Notes under the pieces: generated by a model | Database searches by the model: none | What the model was told of the DNA's origin: nothing | The model's input: the letters and a program-made list of their open reading frames with translations, nothing else | In this document: positions 1 to 6,633 of the stretch, one piece after another | Layout of the letters: each line of letters begins with the position of its first letter | Position numbering within the stretch: position 1 is the first letter of the stretch | Made by a program: the position numbers and the translations under genes | Origin: Bacillota bacterium | Lineage (GTDB): Bacteria > Bacillota_A > Clostridia > Lachnospirales > WQUN01 | Assembly: GCA_009786175.1 (NCBI GenBank) | Contig: WQTQ01000125.1 | Span: 1-8,920, forward strand | DNA: 8,920 bases | Direction: 5' to 3'

Positions 1-658
1 CTTCCACAAGACCGGCAACAGGGTCACACACAAGCCCCATTTGGTTTTGCAGGGCTATGGCTGCGGCGTGGGCTGCCATGCTGTTTGTACCGCCGCTCAT
101 TTCCACTAATGCGGCGGCGGTCATAGCCGCAGCAACACCGCATTCCGCCTGGCAGCCCCCTTGGGCACCGGATACATGGGCCTCGTTGGCAATAACCATA
201 CCAATTGCCCCGGCGGTTATAAGTGCCATTATGGCCGCGTCTTCCGACGCGCCCCGCTGATCCATCATAGTTAAAACGCCCGCAGGCAAAATGCCGCAGG
301 AACCTGCCGTTGGCGTGGCAACTATTTTGCCCATGGCCGCGTTATATTCCTGTATGGCCAATGCCATGGCCGTTGCCGCAGCGCAAAAAGAGCCGCCCAG
401 GGCATTGCCCTTAGCGGCGTACATATGAGCTTTGTAACCATCCCCACCGGAAAGCCCGCTTACAGACTTTAGCCCGGGTTTCAGACCTTTCTCAGAACTT
501 TTGCGCATTACGTCAAGGCTATGCTTCATGCGGGCGATTATTTCCCCTTCGGGAACATTCATTTGGACCGCCTGGTCTGCAAGTACAAAGCGGCTGACAG
601 ATTGGTTGTTTTTGTCCGCTAACGCTACAATCTCTGCCACGGATCTATAGTTAAGCAT
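1..658 (-). CDS. sdaAA: L-serine dehydratase, iron-sulphur type, alpha subunit (3' end cut by window edge)
   Basis: This is the catalytic alpha subunit of the oxygen-sensitive [4Fe-4S] L-serine dehydratase, a cytoplasmic enzyme converting L-serine to pyruvate and ammonia. Reading leftward from ATG at 658 gives 219 codons without a stop, beginning MLNYRSVAEIVALA. The family is usually about 290 residues, so roughly 70 C-terminal residues lie outside the window. Visible hallmarks are PTAGSCGILPAG (about 116-127), SGAQGGCQAECG (163-174) and GLVCDPVAGLVE (208-219). Cys121, Cys169, Cys173 and Cys211 are in or next to these motifs and are the candidate cluster ligands. The start is supported by AAAGGA at 667-672 on the minus strand, eight bases from the ATG and overlapping the sdaAB stop. 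The 13-base gap to sdaAB indicates co-transcription and probably translational coupling. The identification rests on motif recognition and is strong. Confidence 0.95.
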   Translation of the reverse strand, partial: MLNYRSVAEIVALADKNNQSVSRFVLADQAVQMNVPEGEIIARMKHSLDVMRKSSEKGLKPGLKSVSGLSGGDGYKAHMYAAKGNALGGSFCAAATAMALAIQEYNAAMGKIVATPTAGSCGILPAGVLTMMDQRGASEDAAIMALITAGAIGMVIANEAHVSGAQGGCQAECGVAAAMTAAALVEMSGGTNSMAAHAAAIALQNQMGLVCDPVAGLVE

Positions 659-671
659 TTACATCGTCCTT

Positions 672-1334
672 TTAATTCGCCGGGTGCATGTACACCACGC
701 TTACAATATTTTCAAGCTCCCGCAGTTTGTTTATAACGTCCTTTTCTACGGCAGAGTCAAGTTCGATTGTCATTATTGCCAGCTCGTTCTTTTTGGGGCG
801 GGACAAGCGGAAACTTCCAATGTTAATGTCAAATTGTGCAAGCTTGTCTGTTACCGCGGCGATAACGCCGGGGCGGTCGTTATGGGCAATTATAAGTGTG
901 TCCAGTGTACCGTTAAATGCAGCCGCCATGCCGTTTAGCTTTGTTATTTGAATACTGCCGCCGCCTACAGACGCGCCTTCCACGGTACATGTGGCACCGT
1001 TTTTACCGGTCAGGTTAATAACTGCCGTGTTCGGGTGGGCATTTGAAATTTTTACTTGTGAAAATTCATATTCCAGGCCCAGTTCTTTTGCAATTTCTAA
1101 ACTGCGGGGGATGCGCTCATCATCGGGCTTCATCCCTAAAATGCCTGCTACAAGTGCCTTGTCCGTACCATGACCTTTGTAGGTCATGGCAAAGGACCCG
1201 GCAAGCCCAATATCTGCCCTTACAGCGTGTTCGCCAAGTATCTTTTTGGCAACGCGCCCCATGCGCACAGCCCCGGCAGTATGGGAACTAGAAGGGCCAA
1301 TCATGATTGGCCCTATAATGTCAAAAATATTCAT
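672..1334 (-). CDS. sdaAB: L-serine dehydratase, iron-sulphur type, beta subunit
   Basis: This 220-residue protein is the beta subunit that pairs with SdaAA in the two-subunit serine dehydratase of Gram-positive anaerobes and bacilli. The N-terminus carries the family signature FDIIGPIMIGPSSSHTAGA (residues 4-22), part of the substrate-side beta domain. Residues about 145-217 form an ACT domain (DTLIIAHNDRPGVIAAVTDK onward), a fold that in other enzymes binds amino acids; here it may sense serine, which is inference. The length is normal and no residues seem missing. The ATG at 1334 places the signature at the usual distance from the N-terminus. The ribosome site is weak: only GAG at 1348-1350, 13 bases away and overlapping the stop of the upstream gene, so expression may depend on translation of that gene. 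The start of sdaAA follows 13 bases after the stop. Confidence 0.95.
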   Translation of the reverse strand: MNIFDIIGPIMIGPSSSHTAGAVRMGRVAKKILGEHAVRADIGLAGSFAMTYKGHGTDKALVAGILGMKPDDERIPRSLEIAKELGLEYEFSQVKISNAHPNTAVINLTGKNGATCTVEGASVGGGSIQITKLNGMAAAFNGTLDTLIIAHNDRPGVIAAVTDKLAQFDINIGSFRLSRPKKNELAIMTIELDSAVEKDVINKLRELENIVSVVYMHPAN

Positions 1335-1349
1335 CTGTTATTAATTTCT

Positions 1350-2513
1350 CTACCCAATGCGCGCAAAAAAATCGTATGGCGCGTACATAACGCCGTTTTG
1401 GATAAAAGCAGCGGCAGACAGGTTATAAACTGCTCCGTCTACATTAAAGGTAGTTGCGTTGTTTGCCAAAATAACAATTTTACCATCTAAGGTCAATACC
1501 GCACTGGTGGTGGCAGAATCCCAATTTACAGTAAAGCCTGCTTCAACAGCCAACGCACGGACAGGGAAGTATTCAACGCCATCGCGCATTACGCCTGTGC
1601 CGGGTACTGCCACATTTCTAGGGGGCTGAACAGCAACTTGCGGAGGCGGCACAACAATTAACTCGCCTTGAATAATTTCGGTGTATTCATCTGTAGGGTC
1701 AACTTCCGCTACATACTCACCTTCAACATATTCCGGATACTCTTCAACTTCGTCTGCTTCTGCAGAACGAAGCCACAACGCACGGGTTGCTGTTGTTTGC
1801 GCAGGTAAACTTTGCGCAATTATTTCGTACCAGAACAGTAGTACATCGCCAACTTGAAGATGCTCAAGCTCTATCATTTGACGTGTAAGATGTGGACCCA
1901 GTGGGGTTTCGCGGTCTATTATAATTATTAGGCCGCCATTGTCTACGGTTAGGCGCAGTGTGTCTTCGTCTGCCCAGTTGATGGCTTCAACAACATGGTA
2001 ATGCGGTGAAGAGTTATATTCCGGCAGGTTGATTGCAACTACTAATGCAGGTGACTGAGGGGGAATGCTCATTGTCATAAATGCGGCGTGATAAACTTTT
2101 ACACGGTCGTTTGTGCGGTCTGCGATAACTGCGGGGCCGCCTGTTTCCGCATCAATAATAATTGTGCCTTCACCCAAGTTTAGAACGATAATGTCTTCTT
2201 CGTCTAACAAACTTGCTACTGTTAACTGGTTATTTCCGTATGCGGTAATGTAGCCAATTTTACCAACAGCCGACGGCGGTGAGGGCAATTCGTACTCGGC
2301 AGCATCTTCTGCAGTTGCTTCATCTTGGTAGTCTGTTGCGGCTTCGTAACCTGTAGCATCTTCGTAGTCTGTAGCATCTTTGTAATCTGTCGCGGCTTCG
2401 TAATCTGTAGCATCTTCATAATCCGTTGCATAATCCCCGTTCTCTGCCATTACCGGTATTGCCATACCAAGAACTAACACCGCAGACAGTAGATAAATCA
2501 GTGCTTTTTTCAT
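1350..2513 (-). CDS. Secreted acidic repeat protein with C-terminal copper amine oxidase N-domain-like module
   Basis: This 387-residue protein is predicted to be exported. Residues 1-23 are a signal peptide: MKKA, a hydrophobic core, and cleavage likely after PVMA. A tyrosine- and acid-rich tract of six TDYED-like hexapeptides follows (29-64). Next come two similar beta-rich stretches (about 84-163 and 173-248), each with a run ending I-I-D-x-E-T and a later basic or hydrophobic strand, which suggests an internal duplication. An acidic Tyr/Glu linker (249-285) and a Pro-rich hinge (289-304) lead to residues 308-387. That end resembles the 'copper amine oxidase N-terminal' domain (VEYFPVRALAVEAGFTVNWD, then NGVMYAPYDFFARIG). 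Despite its name this domain is typically found in non-oxidase cell-surface proteins of Clostridia and Paenibacilli, so no enzyme activity should be assumed. GGAG at 2522-2525 lies eight bases from the ATG. The gene sits 15 bases before sdaAB in the same direction. The function is unknown. Confidence 0.88.
   Translation of the reverse strand: MKKALIYLLSAVLVLGMAIPVMAENGDYATDYEDATDYEAATDYKDATDYEDATGYEAATDYQDEATAEDAAEYELPSPPSAVGKIGYITAYGNNQLTVASLLDEEDIIVLNLGEGTIIIDAETGGPAVIADRTNDRVKVYHAAFMTMSIPPQSPALVVAINLPEYNSSPHYHVVEAINWADEDTLRLTVDNGGLIIIIDRETPLGPHLTRQMIELEHLQVGDVLLFWYEIIAQSLPAQTTATRALWLRSAEADEVEEYPEYVEGEYVAEVDPTDEYTEIIQGELIVVPPPQVAVQPPRNVAVPGTGVMRDGVEYFPVRALAVEAGFTVNWDSATTSAVLTLDGKIVILANNATTFNVDGAVYNLSAAAFIQNGVMYAPYDFFARIG
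2322..2429 (-). repeat. 18-bp coding tandem repeat, six copies
   Basis: Six in-frame 18-bp units encode residues 29-64 of the secreted protein, with consensus A-T-D-Y-(E/K/Q)-(D/A). Copies differ at the nucleotide level (for example GTAGCATCTTCGTAGTCT and GTAGCATCTTTGTAATCT on the plus strand), with both silent and replacement changes. The array is therefore not freshly amplified but may still vary in copy number. Tyrosine recurs every six residues and the tract is strongly negatively charged. Confidence 0.9.
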
Positions 2514-2545
2514 TTCTATCTCTCCATTCGTAAATTTTAGGCGAA

Positions 2546-2573
2546 CTTATAAAGACGCCCTTACTGTACCCAA
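2546..2573 (-). promoter_or_regulatory. Possible sigma-A promoter for the secreted protein and sda genes
   Basis: On the minus strand TTGGGT (2573-2568) is followed after 16 bases by TATAAG (2551-2546). The -10 box matches five of six consensus positions and the -35 box only three. It lies about 35-60 bases upstream of the ATG at 2513. Placement is sensible but the -35 is weak. Confidence 0.35.
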
Positions 2574-2621
2574 TATAACATATTTCAATGTATTTTTCTT
2601 TTCTTTTTTCTTGCATTTATG

Positions 2622-2649
2622 TTACAAGCGTTATTTTTTGTGGTATGCT
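2622..2649 (+). promoter_or_regulatory. Possible extended -10 promoter for the ABC exporter operon
   Basis: TTACAA (2622-2627) precedes TATGCT (2644-2649) by 16 bases, and TG at 2641-2642 gives an extended -10 arrangement (TGGTATGCT). An overlapping TATAAA at 2649-2654 is an alternative -10. The site is 30 to 40 bases upstream of the exporter start. The individual boxes are poor matches, so this is tentative. Confidence 0.35.
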
Positions 2650-2680
2650 ATAAATGAGAATTTAGCGGGGTGATAATTAC

Positions 2681-4393
2681 ATGCTACATATAACACCATA
2701 TTGGCGGCGTTATCAAAAACAAATTTTGCTGGCACTTTGCGCGTTAATTTTGGGGGTTGTAAGCGATTTGCTGCAGCCGACTATCGTATCAAGGATTATT
2801 GACGACGGTGTAATGAACGGGGATTTGTCTACGGTATTTCGTCTTGGCGGGCTTATGCTTGCGGTTACTGCTTTTGGGGCAATGTGCGCAATTGTACGCT
2901 GCGTTATTTCCAGCAGAGTTTCTCAGCAATTTGGTGCCGATCTTAGACTGGATTTATTCGCAAAAATTAATAGGTTTTCAATAGCGGCATTGGGTAAGAA
3001 AGAAACTGCGGGGCTAATTACCCGCATGACTAACGATACGTCTCAGCTAGTAAACTTCACAAACAGCCTAATGCGCGTATTTGTGCGCGCACCTGCTCTT
3101 TTAATTGGCGCGATTGTAATGACTGTTTTGCTAAACCCCCGCCTGGCTCTTATATTAATTGTAGTTGTGCCTATTATCGCAATTCTTATGTACATTAGCT
3201 TAAAGGTTACGCTTCCCATGTTCGCGAAAATGCAGGCTGCACTGGATAAGAACAATTCCGTTATACGGGAATATCTTTCTGGTGTGCGGGTGGTAAAGGC
3301 CTACAACACTTTCGACCAGGAAGTTGAGCGGTTTGACGGCACAAATACCGACCTTGTAGCTATTTCCACCAAGGCCCAGCGTACGGTTGGCGTATTCTTT
3401 CCCATTATTTCTTTCACGGTTAACATGGGGCTGGTGGTAACTTTGTGGGCCGCCCGCGGCTGGATTGCAGACTCTACCATGCAGGTGGGTCAAATTGTTG
3501 CGTTTTTGAATTACATGACACAAATTTCAATGGCACTGCGGATGATTTTTATGGTATATCAAAATTTTATACGTGCAAAAGCATCTGCGGAAAGAGTTGC
3601 AGAAATCTTGCAAGAAGACGATATTTCCAGCGAGTTGGGCGAAGTATATGCCATCCCGGCAGATTTCAATAATTCCATCCGCTTTAACAATGTATCATTT
3701 ACCTACCCCGGCGGCGGAGATAATCCCGTTTTGCAGGACATCAGCTTTACATTGCCTGCCGGTGAAACCCTGGGAGTGCTTGGCTCTACGGGTGCGGGCA
3801 AAACGTCTCTTGTTCAGTTAATTCCGGGTTTTTACCAACCCAACAGCGGAGAGGTTTTTATCGGCAACAACTCTACTGCAGAGCTTGACCCGGATGTTTT
3901 GCGCAGTGCCATAGCCTATGTTGCCCAGCAAAACACGATTTTTTACGGCACAATTGCGGACAACATCCGCATGGGCAAGGCCGACGCCACCCCACAGGAT
4001 TTGGAAGAGGCCGCAAAAGCCGCCGGAGCGTACGAATTTATTTCTGCCTACCCGGACGGCTTTGACACAATTATCGGGCAAAAAGGCGTGAACATATCCG
4101 GCGGGCAAAAGCAGCGAATTGGCATTGCCCGGGCATTGGTACGCAAAGCCCCCATTCTTATTTTAGATGACTGTGTAAGTGCCGTAGACGTGGAAACCGA
4201 GGCAAATATAATGAAGTCTATCTGGCAAATCTCCCCTGCCCCAACCTGCATTATGATTACCCAGCGCATTTCGTCTGTAATGAACTTGCAGCATATTTTA
4301 GTGCTGGAAAACGGACAGGTTGCAGGGTTTGGAAACCATGACCAACTGATGGAAAGCTGCAAAATTTACCGGGAAATGTATGCGGTGAAATAA
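2681..4393 (+). CDS. Heterodimeric ABC exporter, half-transporter with degenerate catalytic site
   Basis: This 570-residue half-transporter has an N-terminal six-helix exporter domain (hydrophobic spans from about 15 to 295) and a C-terminal ATPase domain (about 330-570). It is predicted to be an inner-membrane pump for drugs, lipids or peptides; the substrate cannot be read from sequence. Walker A is GSTGAGKT (368-375), the Q-loop glutamine is near 416, the signature is ISGGQ (472-476) and Walker B is ILILDD (492-497). The catalytic Glu is replaced by Asp497, and the switch His by Gln528 (ITQRIS). Both changes are typical of the degenerate partner in heterodimeric exporters such as TM287/288, BmrCD and LmrCD. 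The size pair 570/614 resembles B. subtilis YfiB/YfiC, but orthology is not established. The start is backed by GGGGTGAT (2667-2674) ahead of the ATG. The partner gene begins 11 bases after the stop. Confidence 0.93.
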   Translation: MLHITPYWRRYQKQILLALCALILGVVSDLLQPTIVSRIIDDGVMNGDLSTVFRLGGLMLAVTAFGAMCAIVRCVISSRVSQQFGADLRLDLFAKINRFSIAALGKKETAGLITRMTNDTSQLVNFTNSLMRVFVRAPALLIGAIVMTVLLNPRLALILIVVVPIIAILMYISLKVTLPMFAKMQAALDKNNSVIREYLSGVRVVKAYNTFDQEVERFDGTNTDLVAISTKAQRTVGVFFPIISFTVNMGLVVTLWAARGWIADSTMQVGQIVAFLNYMTQISMALRMIFMVYQNFIRAKASAERVAEILQEDDISSELGEVYAIPADFNNSIRFNNVSFTYPGGGDNPVLQDISFTLPAGETLGVLGSTGAGKTSLVQLIPGFYQPNSGEVFIGNNSTAELDPDVLRSAIAYVAQQNTIFYGTIADNIRMGKADATPQDLEEAAKAAGAYEFISAYPDGFDTIIGQKGVNISGGQKQRIGIARALVRKAPILILDDCVSAVDVETEANIMKSIWQISPAPTCIMITQRISSVMNLQHILVLENGQVAGFGNHDQLMESCKIYREMYAVK

Positions 4394-4404
4394 AGGAGGA
4401 CACC

Positions 4405-6249
4405 ATGTCAAAACCTGCAAACATATCAGAACAGCCCCACTTAACTCAACCGCGTCCGGGCCAGCCAATGCGCGGCGGCAGCCGTTTTTTGCGGGAAAAG
4501 GAACGGCCAAAAAACTTCACAAAAACTCTGCTTAGGCTGTTGGGTTATTTCCGCGGACAGCAATATGTACTTATCATAATCTTCTTCCTGTCTCTTGGTG
4601 CGTCTGCTGCAGCTTTGGCCGGACCATTTCTTATAGGCCGGGTGGTAGACAGCCTTGCGGACCAATACGCCGTGCCGTATATTATGCTTATTTTTACGGC
4701 TCTTATCGTCATTTTTACCTGGGATTCTGTGTCCAATTTCTTGCAATCTTGGGTAGTTGCGGGGGCAAGCCAAAAGCTGGTTTATACACTGCGGGGAATA
4801 CTGTTTAAGCATTTGCAGAAATTGCCGGTTAAATTTTTTGACCGGCACATGCACGGCGAACTAATGAGCCGCCTTTCCAATGATACAGACAATATTGCCG
4901 GGATTTTGGGTACTGCCCTTGTACAGCTAACTTCCATTACCATTACATTGGTCGGCGTACTTTCCATGATGCTATGGCTTTCCCCAACTATGACGTTTTT
5001 CGCAATGGTGTCTGTTCCGCTGTTTTTTATAGTAAGCAAAACCATCGCTTCCAGAACCCGCGCCCATTTCCGTAATCAGCAAATTGCATTGGGTCAGCTT
5101 AACGCAAAAATTGAAGAAGACATAACGGGAATGGCGGTTATAAAGGCATATGGCTGCGAAAGCCGCGCCGTGGCAGAATTTGCGCGGATTAACGAAGAAC
5201 TGCGCATAGCAGGCACCGGTGCGCAAACCTGGTCCGGGTTTATCATGCCAATAATGAACGTGGTTGACAACCTATCCCTTGCAGTTATTGCTTTTGCGGG
5301 CAGTTGGCTTGCCATAAACGGCAGCATTACTGTCGGCATAATCGCCGCTTTTATTGCCTATTCGCGCCAGTTTGGCCGCCCTCTTAACGAATTGGCGGGT
5401 ACGTACAACCAGTTTCAATCTGCCCTTGCAAGCTGCGAACGCATTTTTGAAATAATGGACGAACAGCCGGAAACTCCCGATCCTGCAGATGCCATAGAAC
5501 TGCAAAAAACCCGCGGAGATATTGCATTTAATAATGTGGGCTTTGGCTACGAGCCAGAAAAGCCTATTATTAACAACTGCAATTTTTACGCGCCTCCCGG
5601 CTCTGTAACAGCCTTAGTTGGCCCAACCGGTGCAGGCAAAACCACAATTGTAAACTTAATTACCAGGTTTTACGATGTAGATGCCGGGGAAATAACCCTG
5701 GATGGCCAACATCTAAATATGTATACACGTAACAGTCTGCGCCGCACATTTGGTATCGTGTTACAGGACACTTATCTGTTTACAGCCACACTGATGGAAA
5801 ACCTGCGTTATGGCCGTCCGAGCGCAACAGAAGAAGAAGTAATTGCCGCGGCAAAATTAGTTGGCGCACACCATTTCATATCCCAGATGCCGGATAAATA
5901 TCAAACAGTACTAACTGAAAACAGCCGTAATTTAAGCCAAGGGCAGCGTCAGCTTTTGGCAATTACCCGCTGTGTTTTGGCAGACCCGGATATTCTGATA
6001 CTTGATGAAGCCACATCTTCTGTGGATACCCATACAGAAATGCGTATACAAAAAGCCATGGAACAACTAATGAAAGGACGCACCAGTTTTGTAATTGCTC
6101 ACCGGCTCCGCACCATTGTAAATGCAGATCAAATTTTAGTAATAGATCAGGGCCAAATTGTGGAGCAGGGCAGCCACGCAGAACTTCTTACCCGCCAAGG
6201 TGCGTATCACAGGATGTATGAGATGCAACTAAATGGAATAATTTTGTAA
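4405..6249 (+). CDS. Heterodimeric ABC exporter, half-transporter with consensus catalytic residues
   Basis: This 614-residue protein is the second half of the exporter. A Pro/Gly/Arg-rich cytoplasmic N-terminal extension (about 1-40) precedes six membrane helices (about 50-320) and an ATPase domain (about 370-614). Walker A is GPTGAGKT (406-413), the Q-loop is Q454 and Walker B is LILDE (531-535) with an intact catalytic Glu535. The switch histidine is His566 (VIAHRL). The signature is LSQGQ (510-514) rather than LSGGQ. In a head-to-tail dimer this non-standard signature would face the degenerate Walker B of the upstream subunit. This subunit's own intact Walker motifs would face the partner's ISGGQ. 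The ribosome site AAGGAGG (4393-4399) overlaps the upstream stop and lies five bases from the ATG, so the two subunits are very likely translated together. No regulator gene is adjacent. Confidence 0.94.
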   Translation: MSKPANISEQPHLTQPRPGQPMRGGSRFLREKERPKNFTKTLLRLLGYFRGQQYVLIIIFFLSLGASAAALAGPFLIGRVVDSLADQYAVPYIMLIFTALIVIFTWDSVSNFLQSWVVAGASQKLVYTLRGILFKHLQKLPVKFFDRHMHGELMSRLSNDTDNIAGILGTALVQLTSITITLVGVLSMMLWLSPTMTFFAMVSVPLFFIVSKTIASRTRAHFRNQQIALGQLNAKIEEDITGMAVIKAYGCESRAVAEFARINEELRIAGTGAQTWSGFIMPIMNVVDNLSLAVIAFAGSWLAINGSITVGIIAAFIAYSRQFGRPLNELAGTYNQFQSALASCERIFEIMDEQPETPDPADAIELQKTRGDIAFNNVGFGYEPEKPIINNCNFYAPPGSVTALVGPTGAGKTTIVNLITRFYDVDAGEITLDGQHLNMYTRNSLRRTFGIVLQDTYLFTATLMENLRYGRPSATEEEVIAAAKLVGAHHFISQMPDKYQTVLTENSRNLSQGQRQLLAITRCVLADPDILILDEATSSVDTHTEMRIQKAMEQLMKGRTSFVIAHRLRTIVNADQILVIDQGQIVEQGSHAELLTRQGAYHRMYEMQLNGIIL

Positions 6250-6250
6250 A

Positions 6251-6269
6251 TACCGACAAATTTTCGGTA
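6251..6269 (+). terminator. Weak hairpin after the exporter operon
   Basis: TACCGA (6251-6256) and TCGGTA (6264-6269) form a 6-bp stem with a 7-base loop, directly after the stop codon of the second exporter gene. No run of T follows on the plus strand, so intrinsic termination would be poor. It may instead stabilise the 3' end of the mRNA. Confidence 0.3.
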
Positions 6270-6368
6270 AAAGTTGCTCTAATCTACTTATTGCTTTAGT
6301 AACTTTAAACATCCTCGTACAAAATGCTACTTATATTCGACCGTCTATCTGCCAAATATTTTATTTTA

Positions 6369-6389
6369 AATGCCGTATTATATGGCATT
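6369..6389. terminator. Weak AT-rich hairpin, possible operon end
   Basis: AATGCC (6369-6374) pairs with GGCATT (6384-6389), and a G.T pair can close the loop further. The flanks are AT-rich on both sides but there is no clean T-run. It could help end exporter transcription; the support is modest. Confidence 0.25.
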
Positions 6390-6462
6390 ATTCACAACAA
6401 ATTGTATTTAGCAACTAAATGTTACACATACATTTTGTGCCAAAAAACATGCCTGTATCCGC

Positions 6463-6482
6463 ATAAATATATATAAATATAT
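6463..6482. repeat. 10-bp tandem direct repeat, two copies
   Basis: ATAAATATAT occurs twice back to back (6463-6472 and 6473-6482). The unit equals about one helical turn and consists only of A and T. It lies about 45 bases upstream of the tRNA promoter -35 box. Confidence 0.85.
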
Positions 6483-6492
6483 ATACACATAG

Positions 6493-6514
6493 ATTAATTT
6501 TGTATTAATTTTGT
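6493..6514. repeat. 11-bp tandem direct repeat, two copies
   Basis: ATTAATTTTGT occurs twice without a gap (6493-6503 and 6504-6514), ending 12 bases before the -35 box of the tRNA promoter. The T4 tracts are 11 bp apart, about one helical turn. The array could act as an UP element or a curved-DNA activator, which is inference. Confidence 0.85.
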
Positions 6515-6526
6515 TTAAAATTTCTC

Positions 6527-6555
6527 TTGCTACATCAGATTTTTTGCTCTATAAT
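6527..6555 (+). promoter_or_regulatory. Strong sigma-A type promoter of the tRNA-Arg leader transcript
   Basis: TTGCTA (6527-6532, four of six) and a perfect TATAAT (6550-6555) are separated by exactly 17 bases. The expected start of transcription is about 6561-6563, which leaves a leader of about 72 bases before the tRNA. This is the best promoter match in the window. Confidence 0.75.
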
Positions 6556-6559
6556 ACTA

Positions 6560-6602
6560 TTTGTCAAACATAAAACGTCCCCCCTCGTTTTGTAATGACA
6601 AA
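6560..6602 (+). ncRNA. Leader hairpin 1 with a C6 loop
   Basis: The outer arms TTTGTCA (6560-6566) and TGACAAA (6596-6602) are perfectly complementary over 7 bp. Inside, ATAAAACG (6570-6577) pairs with CGTTTTGT (6586-6593) over 8 bp with one G.U pair. A small internal loop (three bases versus two) separates the stems and the apical loop is UCCCCCCU (6578-6585). The stem starts almost exactly at the predicted transcription start. It matches no RNA family I recognise. Calling it a regulatory RNA is inference; what is seen is the structure and its position. Confidence 0.45.
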
Positions 6603-6605
6603 GTG

Positions 6606-6630
6606 GCACGCCAGCTTAATGCTGGCGTGC
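6606..6630 (+). other. Leader hairpin 2, perfect 10-bp stem before the tRNA
   Basis: GCACGCCAGC (6606-6615) and GCTGGCGTGC (6621-6630) form a perfect GC-rich 10-bp stem with loop TTAAT. Its 3' side ends three bases before the tRNA 5' end, and only three bases separate it from leader hairpin 1. No T-run follows on either strand, so it is not a standard terminator. It may shape RNase P processing of the leader, which is inference. Confidence 0.7.
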
Positions 6631-6633
6631 ATT

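Larger units (their letters stand above)
2514..2680. other. Divergent intergenic region
   Basis: This AT-rich spacer separates the leftward secreted-protein/sda cluster from the rightward ABC exporter operon and must hold both promoters. A 20-base uninterrupted pyrimidine run on the plus strand occupies 2593-2612. No long palindrome that would mark a strong operator was found. No gene is visible inside it. Confidence 0.8.
6250..6633. other. AT-rich intergenic region ahead of the tRNA gene
   Basis: These 384 bases contain no convincing protein gene. From left to right they hold a small hairpin just after the exporter stop, a second small hairpin (6369-6389), AT-rich tandem repeats (6463-6514), a good promoter (6527-6555) and two leader hairpins before the tRNA. 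The composition is far more AT-rich than the flanking genes. Confidence 0.85.

Noticed and set aside
684..1490. Several overlapping plus-strand open frames across sdaAB and the end of the secreted-protein gene
   Set aside because: They lie opposite clearly conserved genes, have unusual composition and no ribosome sites, and are antisense shadows.
2222..2616. Minus-strand frames overlapping the start and repeat tract of the secreted protein
   Set aside because: The repetitive Lys/Gln/Thr peptide is the 18-bp repeat read in another frame, and the other frame runs through the promoter region.
6324..6476. A 50-codon plus-strand open frame (MLLIFDRLSAK...) in the AT-rich intergenic region
   Set aside because: There is no Shine-Dalgarno sequence before the ATG, it runs through a hairpin and the AT repeats, and the composition matches spacer DNA. 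A frame of this length can occur by chance.
6606..6630. The GC-rich palindrome as an intrinsic terminator for the helicase or for plus-strand transcription
   Set aside because: Neither strand has a T-run after the stem (ATTGCG on plus, CACTTTG on minus).
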